A DNA stretch of 64,000 nt from Shewanella gelidimarina (lineage in GTDB: Bacteria > Pseudomonadota > Gammaproteobacteria > Enterobacterales > Shewanellaceae). Below, in pieces: positions 1-10,117 of this stretch (position 1 is its first letter; every line of letters begins with the position of its first letter). The notes beneath the pieces were generated by a model that saw only the letters and a program-made list of their open reading frames with translations, searched no databases and was not told where the DNA came from. Made by a program: the position numbers and the translations under genes. The DNA is taken from the NCBI RefSeq assembly GCF_023283945.1, contig NZ_JAKIKW010000002.1:186001-250000 (forward strand), in the 5' to 3' direction.

Positions 1-221
1 GGCTCAGCTTCCGTTTCAAACTGCCACGCATATTTAGCGGTATTCATCGGGATAGACAGCGCCGTTGGCATCTGGATAAAGATGCTCTTATCGCTGCCAC
101 CGGTTTCAAGCAACAACACCTTGTTACTGGCGTCGGCCGATAAACGGTTGGCTAGCACGCAGCCTGCACTGCCAGCACCAACGATAATATAGTCGTATGT
201 TTCGTTCATAGTTTGAGTCAT
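1..221 (-). CDS. betA: Choline dehydrogenase, N-terminal part (cut by window edge)
   Basis: Only the first ~73 residues are in the window; the rest lies beyond position 1. The reverse strand reads ...[16 protein letters not shown], the FAD-binding GxGxxG segment of GMC oxidoreductases, followed by [21 protein letters not shown], as in BetA. The enzyme oxidises choline to betaine aldehyde at the inner membrane, and BetB then makes glycine betaine. The chosen ATG at 221 has an AAGG about nine bases upstream; a second ATG at 209 is possible. It sits 9 bp after the betB stop, so it is the last seen gene of a betI-betB-betA operon. Family assignment is firm; substrate is inferred from the operon. 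Confidence 0.88.
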   Translation of the reverse strand, partial: MTQTMNETYDYIIVGAGSAGCVLANRLSADASNKVLLLETGGSDKSIFIQMPTALSIPMNTAKYAWQFETEAE

Positions 222-230
222 ATCAGCGCC

Positions 231-1694
231 TTAAAATGGACTTTCAAGAGGCTGCATACCAACGTATACGGCTTTGATTTGGGTATAAGCTTTCAGTGTT
301 TCACTGCCATTTTCACGGCCGACACCTGACATCTTATAACCGCCAACAGGCATTTCTGCAGGGGATGCACCATAAGCATTGATCCAGCAAATACCGGCCT
401 GCATTTGATGAATGACACGATGAGCGCGGGTAATGTCTTGGGTAAATACGCCAGCGGCTAAGCCTAAGCGAGTGCCATTTGCGCGGCGAATCACTTCATC
501 TTCATCGGTAAAAGGCAGCACTGACATCACTGGGCCAAAGATCTCTTCTTTACTCAATGTCATTTCATCGGTGCACTGACCAAAAATAGTCGGAGCAACA
601 AAGTAACCGTTAGGGCTGTTCTCAGGCGTTAATGCGTGACCGCCAGCGAGTAGTTCTGCACCTTCACTCTTACCAATTTCAATATAGCCAAGCACTTTTT
701 CTTGATGGGCTTTTGAGATAAGCGCGCCAAAGTTGGTCTCAGGATCCATTGGGTCGCCACAAATAATGTTGTCTTTGGTACGTTGCAACAGTTTTTCGAT
801 AAAGCGAGGGTAGATATCTTGCTGTACAAATACTCGAGTGCCGTTAGTGCAGATTTCACCTTGAGTGTAAAAGTTACCTAGCATGGCAGCAGAAGCCGCA
901 TTGTCGATGTCTGCGTCATTGAAGATAATCAGCGGTGATTTGCCACCGAGCTCCATGGTGACCTGTTTAAGTGAGCTTGCCGCTGCAGCCATCACTTTTT
1001 TACCGGTACCGACTTCACCCGTGAATGAGACTTTAGCAATCTGGTCATTATTCGTTAGCCAAGCACCGACACGGCCATCGCCCTGAACGACGTTAAATAC
1101 GCCATCGGGTAAGCCCGCTTCAGTCAATATTTCGGCAAGTTTCAGTGCGCCACGTGGGGTTTCTTCTGATGGCTTAAAGATCATCACATTGCCGCAAGCT
1201 AACGCTGGCGCCGCTTTCCAGCAAGCTATCTGTAGTGGGTAGTTCCATGCGCCAATACCGGCGCAAATGCCGAGAGGCTCGCGGCGAGTGTAATAGAAAT
1301 CATCACCAACCGTTTGTTGATTACCTTCGATACTGGGTGCCAGTCCGGCAAAAAACTCAATAGAGTCTGCCCCAGTGACAACATCAACAACAGAGGCTTC
1401 TTGCCAAGGCTTACCTGTATCTTGTACCTCAATAGCAGCAAGCTCGTCATTTCGTTCTCGAAGCAGGGCAACTGCTTTTAACAAAATGCGACTGCGCTCT
1501 ATCGCGGTCATCTTTGACCAAGTGTTAAAACCGGCTTGTGCGCTTTTAATGGCAGCTTGTTGGATCTTCTCATCGGCGACTTCAACTAAGTAGCTCACTT
1601 CTCCATTGGCTGGATTAATGACTTCAAAGGTCTCGCCCGTTTCATTGGAGAGCGCCTGCCCGTGGACGTAATTTGGGTAAACAACTAATGACAT
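231..1694 (-). CDS. betB: Betaine aldehyde dehydrogenase
   Basis: A 487-residue NAD(P)-dependent aldehyde dehydrogenase of full length. The general-base glutamate is in MELGGKSP (Glu248) and the catalytic cysteine in GEICTNGT (Cys282); the cofactor-binding segment [11 protein letters not shown] precedes them. It converts betaine aldehyde to glycine betaine, the compatible solute made from choline for salt protection. The start overlaps the end of betI by 10 bp and betA follows after 9 bp, so the three are translated from one minus-strand message. The neighbouring BetI-type regulator and choline dehydrogenase make the betaine role much more likely than another aldehyde. Confidence 0.93.
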   Translation of the reverse strand: MSLVVYPNYVHGQALSNETGETFEVINPANGEVSYLVEVADEKIQQAAIKSAQAGFNTWSKMTAIERSRILLKAVALLRERNDELAAIEVQDTGKPWQEASVVDVVTGADSIEFFAGLAPSIEGNQQTVGDDFYYTRREPLGICAGIGAWNYPLQIACWKAAPALACGNVMIFKPSEETPRGALKLAEILTEAGLPDGVFNVVQGDGRVGAWLTNNDQIAKVSFTGEVGTGKKVMAAAASSLKQVTMELGGKSPLIIFNDADIDNAASAAMLGNFYTQGEICTNGTRVFVQQDIYPRFIEKLLQRTKDNIICGDPMDPETNFGALISKAHQEKVLGYIEIGKSEGAELLAGGHALTPENSPNGYFVAPTIFGQCTDEMTLSKEEIFGPVMSVLPFTDEDEVIRRANGTRLGLAAGVFTQDITRAHRVIHQMQAGICWINAYGASPAEMPVGGYKMSGVGRENGSETLKAYTQIKAVYVGMQPLESPF

Positions 1695-2290
1695 CGATTT
1701 GCTCCGTACTGCATGATAACGGCCTCGATAAAGGCTTTACATAAAATTTGGGCCTGTTCGAACTCTTTCTCTGGTGAGTGACTCATTGCACTACGTAACC
1801 AAAAGCCATCAATCATTGCTGCGGTTTGTTTGGCTGCAGTGATTGCCTCATCCTTGGGGAGTAGTTTTTTGAAAGAGAACAAAAGGTTGCTGTATAAACG
1901 TTGGCTGTTGATATGTTGCAATCTGGCAAGCCCTTTCTCGTGCATGGCTTGTGACCAAAAGCTCAACCAGGTTTTTGTTACCGGTCGTGAGCGTTGTAGT
2001 TCGGTAAAGTTGGTTTCTACAATTGCCTGCAGTCTTTCAAGCGGCGACAGTTGATTACCTGCTGTTCGACTCAATAATGCTTGTTTAAGCTGATCGAGTA
2101 GATATTTTTGCGTCGCTTCTATTAAACCTTGTTTACCGCCGAAGTAATGACTAATAAGCCCTGATGATAACCCTGCCAAGCCACTGATGGTATTGATGGT
2201 GGTATGGTGCAAACCATGATGCTCAACAGAGACCAATGTGGCGTCTATGAGCTGTTGCTGTCGAACAGTTTTCATTGGTGGGCGCGGCAT
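1685..2290 (-). CDS. betI: TetR-family choline-responsive repressor BetI
   Basis: About 201 residues. The N-terminal TetR helix-turn-helix is clear ([20 protein letters not shown] then [20 protein letters not shown]) and closely matches BetI. In the family it represses bet genes and is released by choline. An upstream in-frame ATG at 2299 exists, but the start at 2290 (MPRPPMKTV) matches the usual BetI N-terminus. It leads the betI-betB-betA operon and overlaps betB by 10 bp. A perfect 20 bp palindrome lies about 55 bp upstream, well placed for autoregulation. Confidence 0.9.
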   Translation of the reverse strand: MPRPPMKTVRQQQLIDATLVSVEHHGLHHTTINTISGLAGLSSGLISHYFGGKQGLIEATQKYLLDQLKQALLSRTAGNQLSPLERLQAIVETNFTELQRSRPVTKTWLSFWSQAMHEKGLARLQHINSQRLYSNLLFSFKKLLPKDEAITAAKQTAAMIDGFWLRSAMSHSPEKEFEQAQILCKAFIEAVIMQYGANRCH

Positions 2291-2343
2291 AAAAAACAAG
2301 ATCCTGAAGACGATTATTGTGAGTCATTTTGTTAGTTCAATTG

Positions 2344-2363
2344 TTAATTGAACGTTCAATTAA
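2344..2363. promoter_or_regulatory. Palindromic operator, probable BetI box
   Basis: The sequence TTAATTGAACGTTCAATTAA is a perfect 20 bp inverted repeat upstream of betI. TetR-family proteins bind such palindromes, and a GAACGTTC core is what I recall for BetI sites in marine gammaproteobacteria. The position suits repression of betIBA. Binding by BetI itself is inferred. Confidence 0.7.
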
Positions 2364-2858
2364 TAACAACTCTAATGGTTAGAGCTGTAACTATCAACCT
2401 TTATTAAAGTTTGAGACTTGCATCACAGATTTGTTTTGACGAATTATGCTTGAAAGTTTTCTACTGCAAGTGTTTGTTTAATAACGAACAAAATGAGTGG
2501 CCGATAAATATCCAAAAGGTATAAATTTGCTGTAAATAAAGTTTGTACAAAAATTAGTTTTAACCGTAATCTTTAATTTTAAGTTCAGGGAACTGAAGTT
2601 AGCGAAGTGATCTGTTTTACTTAATATCCGTACGCTATAAATCTTGCGGCACTTTTGCAGTGAACTCAATGTGGTATCAATACTTTGAATATAAGGGGCA
2701 TTGTTTTCACTTTGGCTAGGTAAGTGTTATACGCCTTTAAATGACAGAACTTGACCATATAGAGGTTGTGAACCTTGCTTAAACGAACTGAGTTGTTCTC
2801 TTTTGGGTACAAGTTCGAGGATCTATCACACTCATTGCTCGACTCTCCTCGTATATTA
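2364..2858. other. Intergenic, no supported gene
   Basis: An AT-rich stretch upstream of the betI operator. It contains short open frames on both strands with no ribosome-binding site and no recognisable motif. It presumably carries the betI promoter; nothing else can be supported. Confidence 0.5.
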
Positions 2859-3146
2859 GGGGCTGTAGATCTTTCACGGTTGTTTTTGCCGCAGTTTATT
2901 GGCTATTTTGACAAGGCGGAGGCTATGTCGTTTAGTTACTCTCCACAAATAGCCTACAACACCGTAAAAATAGCCAAGAAGCGCGGCCCTTAGGGTTCGT
3001 TTCAATAATTTTAGTCTTTTATGACTAGAATGCGTTACGAGCTTTTCGCTTAGATTGCTAAATCATCGCTCAAGCCTTGTACTCAAATCATTATTCTTTA
3101 CGGGAAAGAGTCGAACAAAAACTAAGCTCGAAAGATCAACAGCCCC
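2859..3146. mobile_element. MITE-like element, copy 1 (288 bp)
   Basis: This segment is nearly the same as the one at 23095-23383. The left end GGGGCTGTAGATCTTTC and the inverted right end, GAAAGATCAACAGCCCC, form a 17 bp terminal inverted repeat with one mismatch. Both ends abut the dinucleotide TA, consistent with a TA target duplication, although TA is its own complement and could belong to the repeat. No transposase is encoded; a 72-codon frame through the left half is not a credible gene. This is the structure of a non-autonomous MITE mobilised by a transposase elsewhere. Confidence 0.82.
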
Positions 3147-3356
3147 TAGCTATCTTGAGTTAATTTTAGCTTACTCGTTATTGGCATTCGCTTTGCTCGA
3201 CTCGTTACCAAGGGTTTTGCGGGACTAAGCCTAACTGACAAGTTAAGCTGCTAAACTTTCCACTCATTCATTGTCTACTTCCCATTCACCCAGCGCTGGG
3301 CGCTAAGGAATGAAACCGTAGACATAGATACACCACATAACAGGATGATAGATTCA
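3147..3356. other. Leader region of the nucleoside hydrolase gene
   Basis: Non-coding DNA between the MITE and the hydrolase start. It ends with a Shine-Dalgarno AGGA at 3342-3345 that supports the start at 3357. No operator is recognised. Confidence 0.4.
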
Positions 3357-4331
3357 ATGGTAAAAAAAATCATATTAGACACAGATCCGGGCATTGATGA
3401 TGTAATGGCGATCCTGTTCGCAGAAGCACACCCTGAGATTGAGCTGAAAGCAATAACCACTATTTACGGTAATGTGACGATAGCAGGAGCGACTCATAAT
3501 TCACTTTATCTGAAGCAGAAATACGGATTTAAGGCCGATGTTGCTGAAGGTGCTGGTAAGCCTTTGGTTAGGCCTCCCGTTGGCCCTACCGTTGCCGTAC
3601 ATGGCGAGAGTGGTTTCGGCGATGTTCAAGTGCCAGCCGAAGTCGAAGGTAAGGCAGACTCACGCCCTGCATACCAATACATTATTGATGCGGTAACGGC
3701 AGAGCCCAATGAGATCACTATTGTGGCTATTGGCCCGTTAACTAACTTGGCCTTAGCGCTGCAAGCTGAGCCGAACATTGTCAATTTGGTCAAAGAAGTG
3801 GTCATTATGGGCGGTGCATTCGGAGTGAACGATCATCGTGGTAATGTGACCCCTTATGCTGAAGCGAATATTCACGACGACCCCCACGCCGCCGATATCG
3901 TCTTTGGTGCTTCTTGGCCTGTAGTGATTATTGGACTGGATGTGACTGAGCAAAGCTTTTTCACTGCAGATTATCTGGATAAGCTTCGTGATGATGCTGG
4001 TGAAGTAGGGCAGTTTATCTGGGATGTTAGCCGTTTCTACCTTAAATTTTATAAAGAGAAAGTCGGTTTAGATGCTTGCCATGTGCATGACCCATCAGCA
4101 ATTGCTTATGTGATAAAACCCGAACTGTTTACCCTAAGAGAAGGGCCAGTACGCGTGATCACCGATGGACCCGCTGAAGGCATGACAGTACAAAAGTTTG
4201 ATGGTCGAATTTACATGCATGACGAATGGGAAACTCAACCTCCTCAGCGTGTGGGTGTTGCGGTTAATGATGTTGAACTGCTTGAGATTTACCGTCAGAG
4301 TATTATCGATTACGGCCACAAAAAAGGCTGA
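3357..4331 (+). CDS. Ribonucleoside hydrolase (IunH/Rih family)
   Basis: A 324-residue nucleoside hydrolase. The calcium- and ribose-binding signature DTDPGIDD is at residues 8-15, followed by EVVIMGGAFGVNDHRGN and EANIHDDPHAADIVF, all typical of IunH/RihA/B/C. The enzyme cleaves the N-glycosidic bond of nucleosides to give free base and ribose. The start at 3357 is preferred to 3345 because AGGA is 11 bp upstream of 3357 but abuts 3345. It converges on an HTH-ribokinase gene, so ribose released here could be phosphorylated by that enzyme. Pyrimidine or purine preference cannot be read from the sequence. Confidence 0.9.
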   Translation: MVKKIILDTDPGIDDVMAILFAEAHPEIELKAITTIYGNVTIAGATHNSLYLKQKYGFKADVAEGAGKPLVRPPVGPTVAVHGESGFGDVQVPAEVEGKADSRPAYQYIIDAVTAEPNEITIVAIGPLTNLALALQAEPNIVNLVKEVVIMGGAFGVNDHRGNVTPYAEANIHDDPHAADIVFGASWPVVIIGLDVTEQSFFTADYLDKLRDDAGEVGQFIWDVSRFYLKFYKEKVGLDACHVHDPSAIAYVIKPELFTLREGPVRVITDGPAEGMTVQKFDGRIYMHDEWETQPPQRVGVAVNDVELLEIYRQSIIDYGHKKG

Positions 4332-4372
4332 TGACCTAAATCAAATTGGACGCTTGAAAGAGTGTTTGAAAT

Positions 4373-4406
4373 AAAAAAAGCGTAGTGCTAAGCACTACGC
4401 TTTTTT
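4373..4406. terminator. Bidirectional intrinsic terminator
   Basis: GCGTAGTG and CACTACGC pair around a 5-base loop, with A7 on one side and T6 on the other. It lies between the convergent nucleoside hydrolase and ribokinase-fusion genes and can end both transcripts. Confidence 0.88.
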
Positions 4407-4468
4407 ATTGGGGCCAAGCTATCCGTCGATGCACTGAGGCATTTGCTTGCTTATGGTGACCTTGGGCG

Positions 4469-5680
4469 TTACAGCCGCGCTGCAACCAAACTAGCATCTG
4501 GCATATTGGCAGCACCTTCACGTTCAACAGCCAAGGATGCGTACGCGTTGGCGTATTTCGCAGCATTGAACAGAGTTTCGCCTTTTACCATTTGAGCAAC
4601 CAGAGCGCCGTTAAAGGCATCTCCAGCACCTGTGGTATCAGTGACAACACATTTAATGGCTGCCACCTCTTTGAAGTGCTCGTTTTCATACACAAGAACA
4701 CCTTGAGAGCCACGGGTGATCACCACGGTATTGACCCCCATCTGATTGATTTTTTCTGCCGCCAGTTTCGCGCTGCTGAGATCGGTAACTTCAATCCCGG
4801 TCATCAAGGACGCCTCGGTCTCATTGGGGGTGATCACATCGACAAACTCTAACAGCGTTGGTGTGTCTTCATGGTATGGCGCCGGGTTGAGTACCACTCT
4901 AACGCCATGGGTATGGGCTATCTTCATGGATTGTCTTATGGCGTCGATATTATTTTCGAGTTGAGTCAAAAACAGATTAGCGCCGACGATATGCTGTTCA
5001 GCCTGTAAGATCTCTGCTGAGGTGATTTCAGTGTTAGCACCGGAATGCACTGCAATCATATTTTCGCCGCTTGTTTCACAGACATAAATAAGCGCATTTC
5101 CCGTTGGAGAGGTATCCGATTCGACGATGATGGTTTTATCGATCCCCGTTGTAGCGAGATGCTCTTTGGCAAAATGGCTAAATTGATCTTTGCCTATTTT
5201 GGTCATGAAAGTGACATTAGCCCCCGCTTTAGCCGCTGCATAGGCTTGATTCGCTCCCTTGCCGCCAGCACCGATATTGTTGCTTAGCGCATGCAGGGTT
5301 TCACCCGGTTGTGGAAAACGCTCCAACGTGGCGACGATGTCGACATTAAAGGAACCGAGTATAAAAATATTATTTTTCATGTTGTTGACCCTATTTTCCA
5401 TGAGGTTCTGAGTCATAAGACCTGATAACGTTTTGCTGGCGGTTAACTGAGACAGTAATCTATCCAGGCAATATTTATCGGCATCGAAATTAACAGAAAT
5501 TTGAACACCACCATGCGTCCTTATCACTTGCTGTTCATTTTCGAGTTGCACCAGATCACAACGAATGGTCTTTGGCGTCACCTGAAGCAACTTGGCTAAT
5601 TGTGCATTTGATAAGGTTTTATGTTCACTGAGCAGTTTTAAGATAACAGTCAGTCTTTCATTTCGGCTTAGTTTGTTCAT
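4469..5680 (-). CDS. DeoR-type HTH / ribokinase fusion protein
   Basis: A 403-residue two-domain protein. Residues ~1-60 form a DeoR-type winged helix (RNERLTVILKLLSEHKTLSN then LAKLLQVTPKTIRCDLVQLE). After a ~40-residue linker, residues ~101-403 form a complete PfkB/ribokinase: GSFNVDIVA, GGKGANQAYAAAKAG, and the ATP and catalytic motif TTGAGDAFNGAL. The kinase would make ribose 5-phosphate from ribose. An internal Met at about residue 101 (MKNNIFILGSFN) is where a normal RbsK would begin, so the HTH part looks appended. It is convergent with the nucleoside hydrolase, which supplies ribose. It may couple ribose phosphorylation with control of its own locus; that is inference. Confidence 0.88.
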   Translation of the reverse strand: MNKLSRNERLTVILKLLSEHKTLSNAQLAKLLQVTPKTIRCDLVQLENEQQVIRTHGGVQISVNFDADKYCLDRLLSQLTASKTLSGLMTQNLMENRVNNMKNNIFILGSFNVDIVATLERFPQPGETLHALSNNIGAGGKGANQAYAAAKAGANVTFMTKIGKDQFSHFAKEHLATTGIDKTIIVESDTSPTGNALIYVCETSGENMIAVHSGANTEITSAEILQAEQHIVGANLFLTQLENNIDAIRQSMKIAHTHGVRVVLNPAPYHEDTPTLLEFVDVITPNETEASLMTGIEVTDLSSAKLAAEKINQMGVNTVVITRGSQGVLVYENEHFKEVAAIKCVVTDTTGAGDAFNGALVAQMVKGETLFNAAKYANAYASLAVEREGAANMPDASLVAARL

Positions 5681-6300
5681 AGGGTCGAATATACGCGCAG
5701 AGTATTGTTGAGGTTGTGATTAAGATAAAAGCTTAGCATGGTAAACGCACCAATTGGTTTGTTTTTTAGGGGGGGGCCCTGAATCCCTTTGGTGTAGTTT
5801 GCATATTTGCTACTCAGCCAGTTATTTAAACTATTAGAGATGCGGCCTTGCGGCCGAGAATGTCGTGGCGCTTCGCCCACACCCGAGCTTTACAGCGATA
5901 GCAATCAAACTTCGTTTGATAAAGGTCGCGAGCTTCCAGCTCACACTCGGCCAAAAGGGGATCAACAGCAATCCCCTCTTGCCTAATTCTTACAAAAGAA
6001 GTCCCGTGCCGCCCCGACGAAGTTGTCTTCCTTATGCTTATGGATAAATCGCTAACGCTTCCGATGGGGCATCTGATGTAAATGGACTTACGAATGTCGT
6101 GGTGGCATGGATGCCAAGGAACGACCTGCCCCGCGAAAGCTAGCCAGACATCCATGTCTGGACTTACGCGACTCTGGTTTATAAAGAGTTTCCAACGCAT
6201 TGCGGCAACTTCGATGGGGAATTGGTGTTTTCTATTCGTTATATGGAGTGGTTACTTTGGTGCTCTTAATTGAAAGCACAAGAGTCGGGGTCTTGAGCTT

Positions 6301-6651
6301 TCCAACCCAGTGTAGATGCGGCTGAGGCCTTCGGTTTCAGGGATGAAACCGCAGAGCGGCCATGGATGGCGAAAAGCGTGCCTCAGTAGCGTCTGCACAT
6401 GCGCTGACCGCAGGTCATTGGAACCACTAAAGATACGGCCTTACGGCCGAGGTGAGTCGTGGCGCTTCGCCCACACCCGAGCCAAGGGGGAAAGCGCTTG
6501 TCCCCCTTGGCAATCCCTCAGCGCCCCGGCGAAATTGTCTGAAAAGCGAAAATTTCCAACGGGGGAGATGGTGTTATTCGTTGCCTAAGAAACTTTGGAG
6601 TTAGATTTCTGTTTTTAAATTGAAAATACAGAAGCTGGAGTGTTGTGCTTT
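6301..6651. repeat. Repeat unit B of the array (351 bp)
   Basis: It begins TCCAACCCAGTGTAGATGCG and is followed 351 bp later by the same landmark. It contains a hairpin-rich centre (positions ~6431-6475) and the GGCGAAATTGTCTGAAAAGC segment near 6531-6550, both repeated in the next unit. Confidence 0.8.
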
Positions 6652-7019
6652 TCCAACCCAGTGTAGATACGGCTGAGGCCTTCGGTTTCAGGGATGAAAC
6701 CACAGAGCGGCCATGGATGGCGAAAAGCGTGCCTCAGTAGACGCCTGCCGCAGGCAATTGGAACCACTAAAGATACGGCCTTACGGCCGAGGTGAGTCGT
6801 GGCGCTTCGCCCACACCAGAGCCAAGGGGTAAAGCGCTTGCGCCCGCTCTTGATTTCATAAGAGTCAATCCCTCAGCGCCCCGGCGAAATTGTCTGAAAA
6901 GCGAAAATTTCCAACGGGGGAGATTGGTATCTGTGAGTAAAGATTATTCTGGTTGGTAATATCGTTTAATTTAAGGTTTCTGTCTTTAAATTGAAAACTC
7001 AAATAGCGAAGTATTACGC
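6652..7019. repeat. Repeat unit C of the array
   Basis: A close copy of the preceding unit. AGATACGGCC recurs 340 bp after its position in unit B. Differences are mostly in the stretch after GCCTCAGTAG and in the 3' third. Confidence 0.8.
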
Positions 7020-7240
7020 TTTTCATAACCCCTTTCTGTTATTAAGAGTTGTAGCGAACCTCAGTAGCGTCTGCACATGCGGTCGTTCATTCACATCCAT
7101 GTGATCACGACATTGGCACATCCTTGTGCAGCACCACCGCAGGTCATTGGAACCGCCTTTGTCTGAAGGTAACTCACTTCTGCCCGAAGCTAGTTAGAAA
7201 CGAGCTCAAATGGCATAGACGCAAGCCGCATTGGATTAAG

Positions 7241-7577
7241 TAAGAAAGGGTGGTTGGATATACAGTATTATTGGTTTATTTGTGGAAACAGAGCACTTTC
7301 TTAGATTCAATTCACGCTTTACTATTGTGCAGTGTTAGTAACTTGTATAAATTCAGTAAGATGTAAGTGTGCGTTCATGAAAAGTTCAGATAACCGGAAA
7401 GCAAAGTGTGCGACCCACTTTTCTCCCTAGGTGTATTGGATACAATTTTAAGCGTAAATGTTTAATAAGCTGTTATTAATAAACTTTTCAGACTTTTTAC
7501 TGTGCACGCTTTCTCAACATTTTTTTGGCAAAACGCACAAGCCGTATATTAAAATGTTAGTTTTTTAAGAGGTAGAT
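7241..7577. other. Intergenic leader before cassette gene 1
   Basis: AT-rich DNA after the repeat array. No gene, no attI or attC-like site and no integrase remnant was seen. It ends in AAGAGGTAG, a usable ribosome-binding site for the gene at 7578. Confidence 0.45.
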
Positions 7578-8042
7578 ATGGATCTTACGTGGGCATCAGT
7601 TCTAAAAGTTGTTATCGCAGGTGTTGGAACATATATATTATTGCCTGCATTTCTTATATTGAGGGATTTGTTGATTTGGAAATTGATTACAACGTGTATC
7701 CTTACCAAAAAGCTACGAAATTCTGTAAAGCAATATGCCCATCTTGTTCATAAGTGGAACTCTATTTATACGGTGAAAGCGGTGGAAGGAAAATCGGGCT
7801 ATGTGTTGGGTGGCACCTCTGTTGATAAAGCTAAGTTTGACGACCATATAAATAAAATGGACATCGTTAGCGATAAAATTAACGATCTTGATTTGTATAT
7901 CAAGAGACGGTCGCGACTTCTTGGCTTAATGCTGGAACATTACAAACACAAAGGAATTAACCCTATTCCTGAGTGGCTAGAAAAAGAACATAAAAAAGCA
8001 GAAAGTGGTCAAGGTTCTATAATCGGTGTAAAACAAAACTAA
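7578..8042 (+). CDS. Hypothetical membrane-anchored protein in an attC cassette
   Basis: A 154-residue protein I do not recognise. Residues ~5-35 form one long hydrophobic segment (VLKVVIAGVGTYILLPAFLI), giving a membrane anchor; the rest is charged and mostly helical, ending in a basic tail. A good ribosome-binding site, AAGAGGT, precedes the ATG. The stop codon touches an attC-like site at 8038-8146, the normal arrangement for a promoter-poor integron cassette. Its function is unknown. Confidence 0.7.
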   Translation: MDLTWASVLKVVIAGVGTYILLPAFLILRDLLIWKLITTCILTKKLRNSVKQYAHLVHKWNSIYTVKAVEGKSGYVLGGTSVDKAKFDDHINKMDIVSDKINDLDLYIKRRSRLLGLMLEHYKHKGINPIPEWLEKEHKKAESGQGSIIGVKQN

Positions 8043-8146
8043 CAAGTCAAATCACTGGACGCATAACGGCTGTCGCGGTTTTTGCTAAAAACCAAAAGCA
8101 GCAAAAGCTGCGCCAACCTACGCGCCAGTGTTTGAGGCGTTATATG
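8038..8146 (+). other. attC-like recombination site 1
   Basis: The left arm AACAAGTCAAATCACTGGAC pairs with the right arm GCGCCAGTGTTTGAGGCGTT. CACTGGACGC against GCGCCAGTG leaves one unpaired A, the extrahelical base typical of attC sites. The right end GGCGTTAT supplies the GTT cleavage triplet. The site begins at the stop codon of the preceding gene and the next gene starts 20 bp after it, as in integron cassettes. Confidence 0.8.
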
Positions 8147-8165
8147 CCTAAGGAGATGAATTCAA

Positions 8166-8426
8166 ATGGAGTATCTTTTAATACTGTTAGGTATCTTTTT
8201 TCTTCTCAATATATTAGTTAGTTTTTATATCGGAAGACATCAAGATTTGGAGCCTATACAAAAGGTCATTCAAATTATTGTTGTTTGGCTTCTGCCTTTT
8301 ATTGGTGGTATAGGTTTATGGCTTTTTAATCGAAGCCAAGATATCGTTACTCCTAGCTCAAAAGAGTTTGGTTCAGGCTCCGCAAATGGAGTATCAAGTG
8401 TAGATGCCTCATTAGGATCTGATTAA
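8166..8426 (+). CDS. Small membrane protein, second attC cassette
   Basis: An 86-residue protein with two predicted membrane helices (LLILLGIFFLLNILVSFYIG and QIIVVWLLPFIGGIGLWLF) and a short Ser/Gly-rich tail. A ribosome-binding site AAGGAGATG lies just upstream. The two-helix form resembles short PLDc_N-type membrane proteins, but the match is weak. It sits between two attC-like sites, so it is a complete mobile cassette. Confidence 0.75.
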   Translation: MEYLLILLGIFFLLNILVSFYIGRHQDLEPIQKVIQIIVVWLLPFIGGIGLWLFNRSQDIVTPSSKEFGSGSANGVSSVDASLGSD

Positions 8427-8431
8427 ATCGG

Positions 8432-8531
8432 CATATAGCAAGCTGTTCAAGCAGGACAAAATACAGTTGACTGTTTTCGTCCCTCAACATTTTAGCCAAC
8501 TATTCTGCGCCGCTTAGCAAGGCGTTACCGT
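8432..8531 (+). other. attC-like recombination site 2
   Basis: The left arm ATAGCAAGCTGTTCAAGCAGG pairs with the right arm CCGCTTAGCAAGGCGTTA; AAGCAGG against CCGCTT again leaves one unpaired A. An inner imperfect stem (GACAAAATACAG with CTGTTTTCGTC) lies between them. The right end is GGCGTTACC. It starts 6 bp after the stop of the 86-residue gene. Confidence 0.78.
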
Positions 8532-8640
8532 ATATCCGATTGCAATACTTTCCCTAATGACAATAGTTATTTCCAGAGTTTTAACACCAGCTCATTTCTG
8601 TCCCAAAGCGAGCTATCCAATAGTTCACTCGTCAAATTAC

Positions 8641-8670
8641 AAACAAAAAAAGCGCTCTTTACAGAGCGCC
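8641..8670 (-). terminator. Intrinsic terminator of gltBD
   Basis: On the minus strand GCGCTCT and AGAGCGC pair around a 4-base loop and are followed by seven T. It lies about 32 bp downstream of the gltD stop. Confidence 0.88.
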
Positions 8671-8701
8671 AATCACAAACTTAAATCTTAGAACTTAAAA
8701 A

Positions 8702-10117
<1,416 letters not shown>

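Larger units (their letters stand above)
5838..7235. repeat. Degenerate tandem array of ~350 bp units
   Basis: The block from 5838 to about 7235 is built from related units. Recurring landmarks are ACGGCCTTACGGCCG, GTGGCGCTTCGCCCACAC, CCCTCAGCGCCCCGGCGAA and TTTCCAAC. Two units (6301-6651 and 6652 to ~7019) are close copies; the first (5838-6300) is diverged and carries extra material, and the last (~7020-7235) is partial. Several landmarks are hairpins, for example GGCG-CTT-CGCC. Open frames across the array differ between copies and have no ribosome-binding sites, so it is probably non-coding. Its origin is unknown to me. Confidence 0.75.

Noticed and set aside
2775-2993. 72-codon open frame
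   Set aside because: It runs across the boundary of the MITE and unrelated flanking DNA, so it cannot be a conserved gene.
5826-6588. Open frames of 60-124 codons on both strands of the repeat array
   Set aside because: They are not preserved between repeat units, lack ribosome-binding sites, and have improbable composition (Trp, Cys and Arg rich).
8038-8531. Intact integron
   Set aside because: No integrase gene, attI site or cassette promoter could be found within the window; only an integrase-less cluster is supported.
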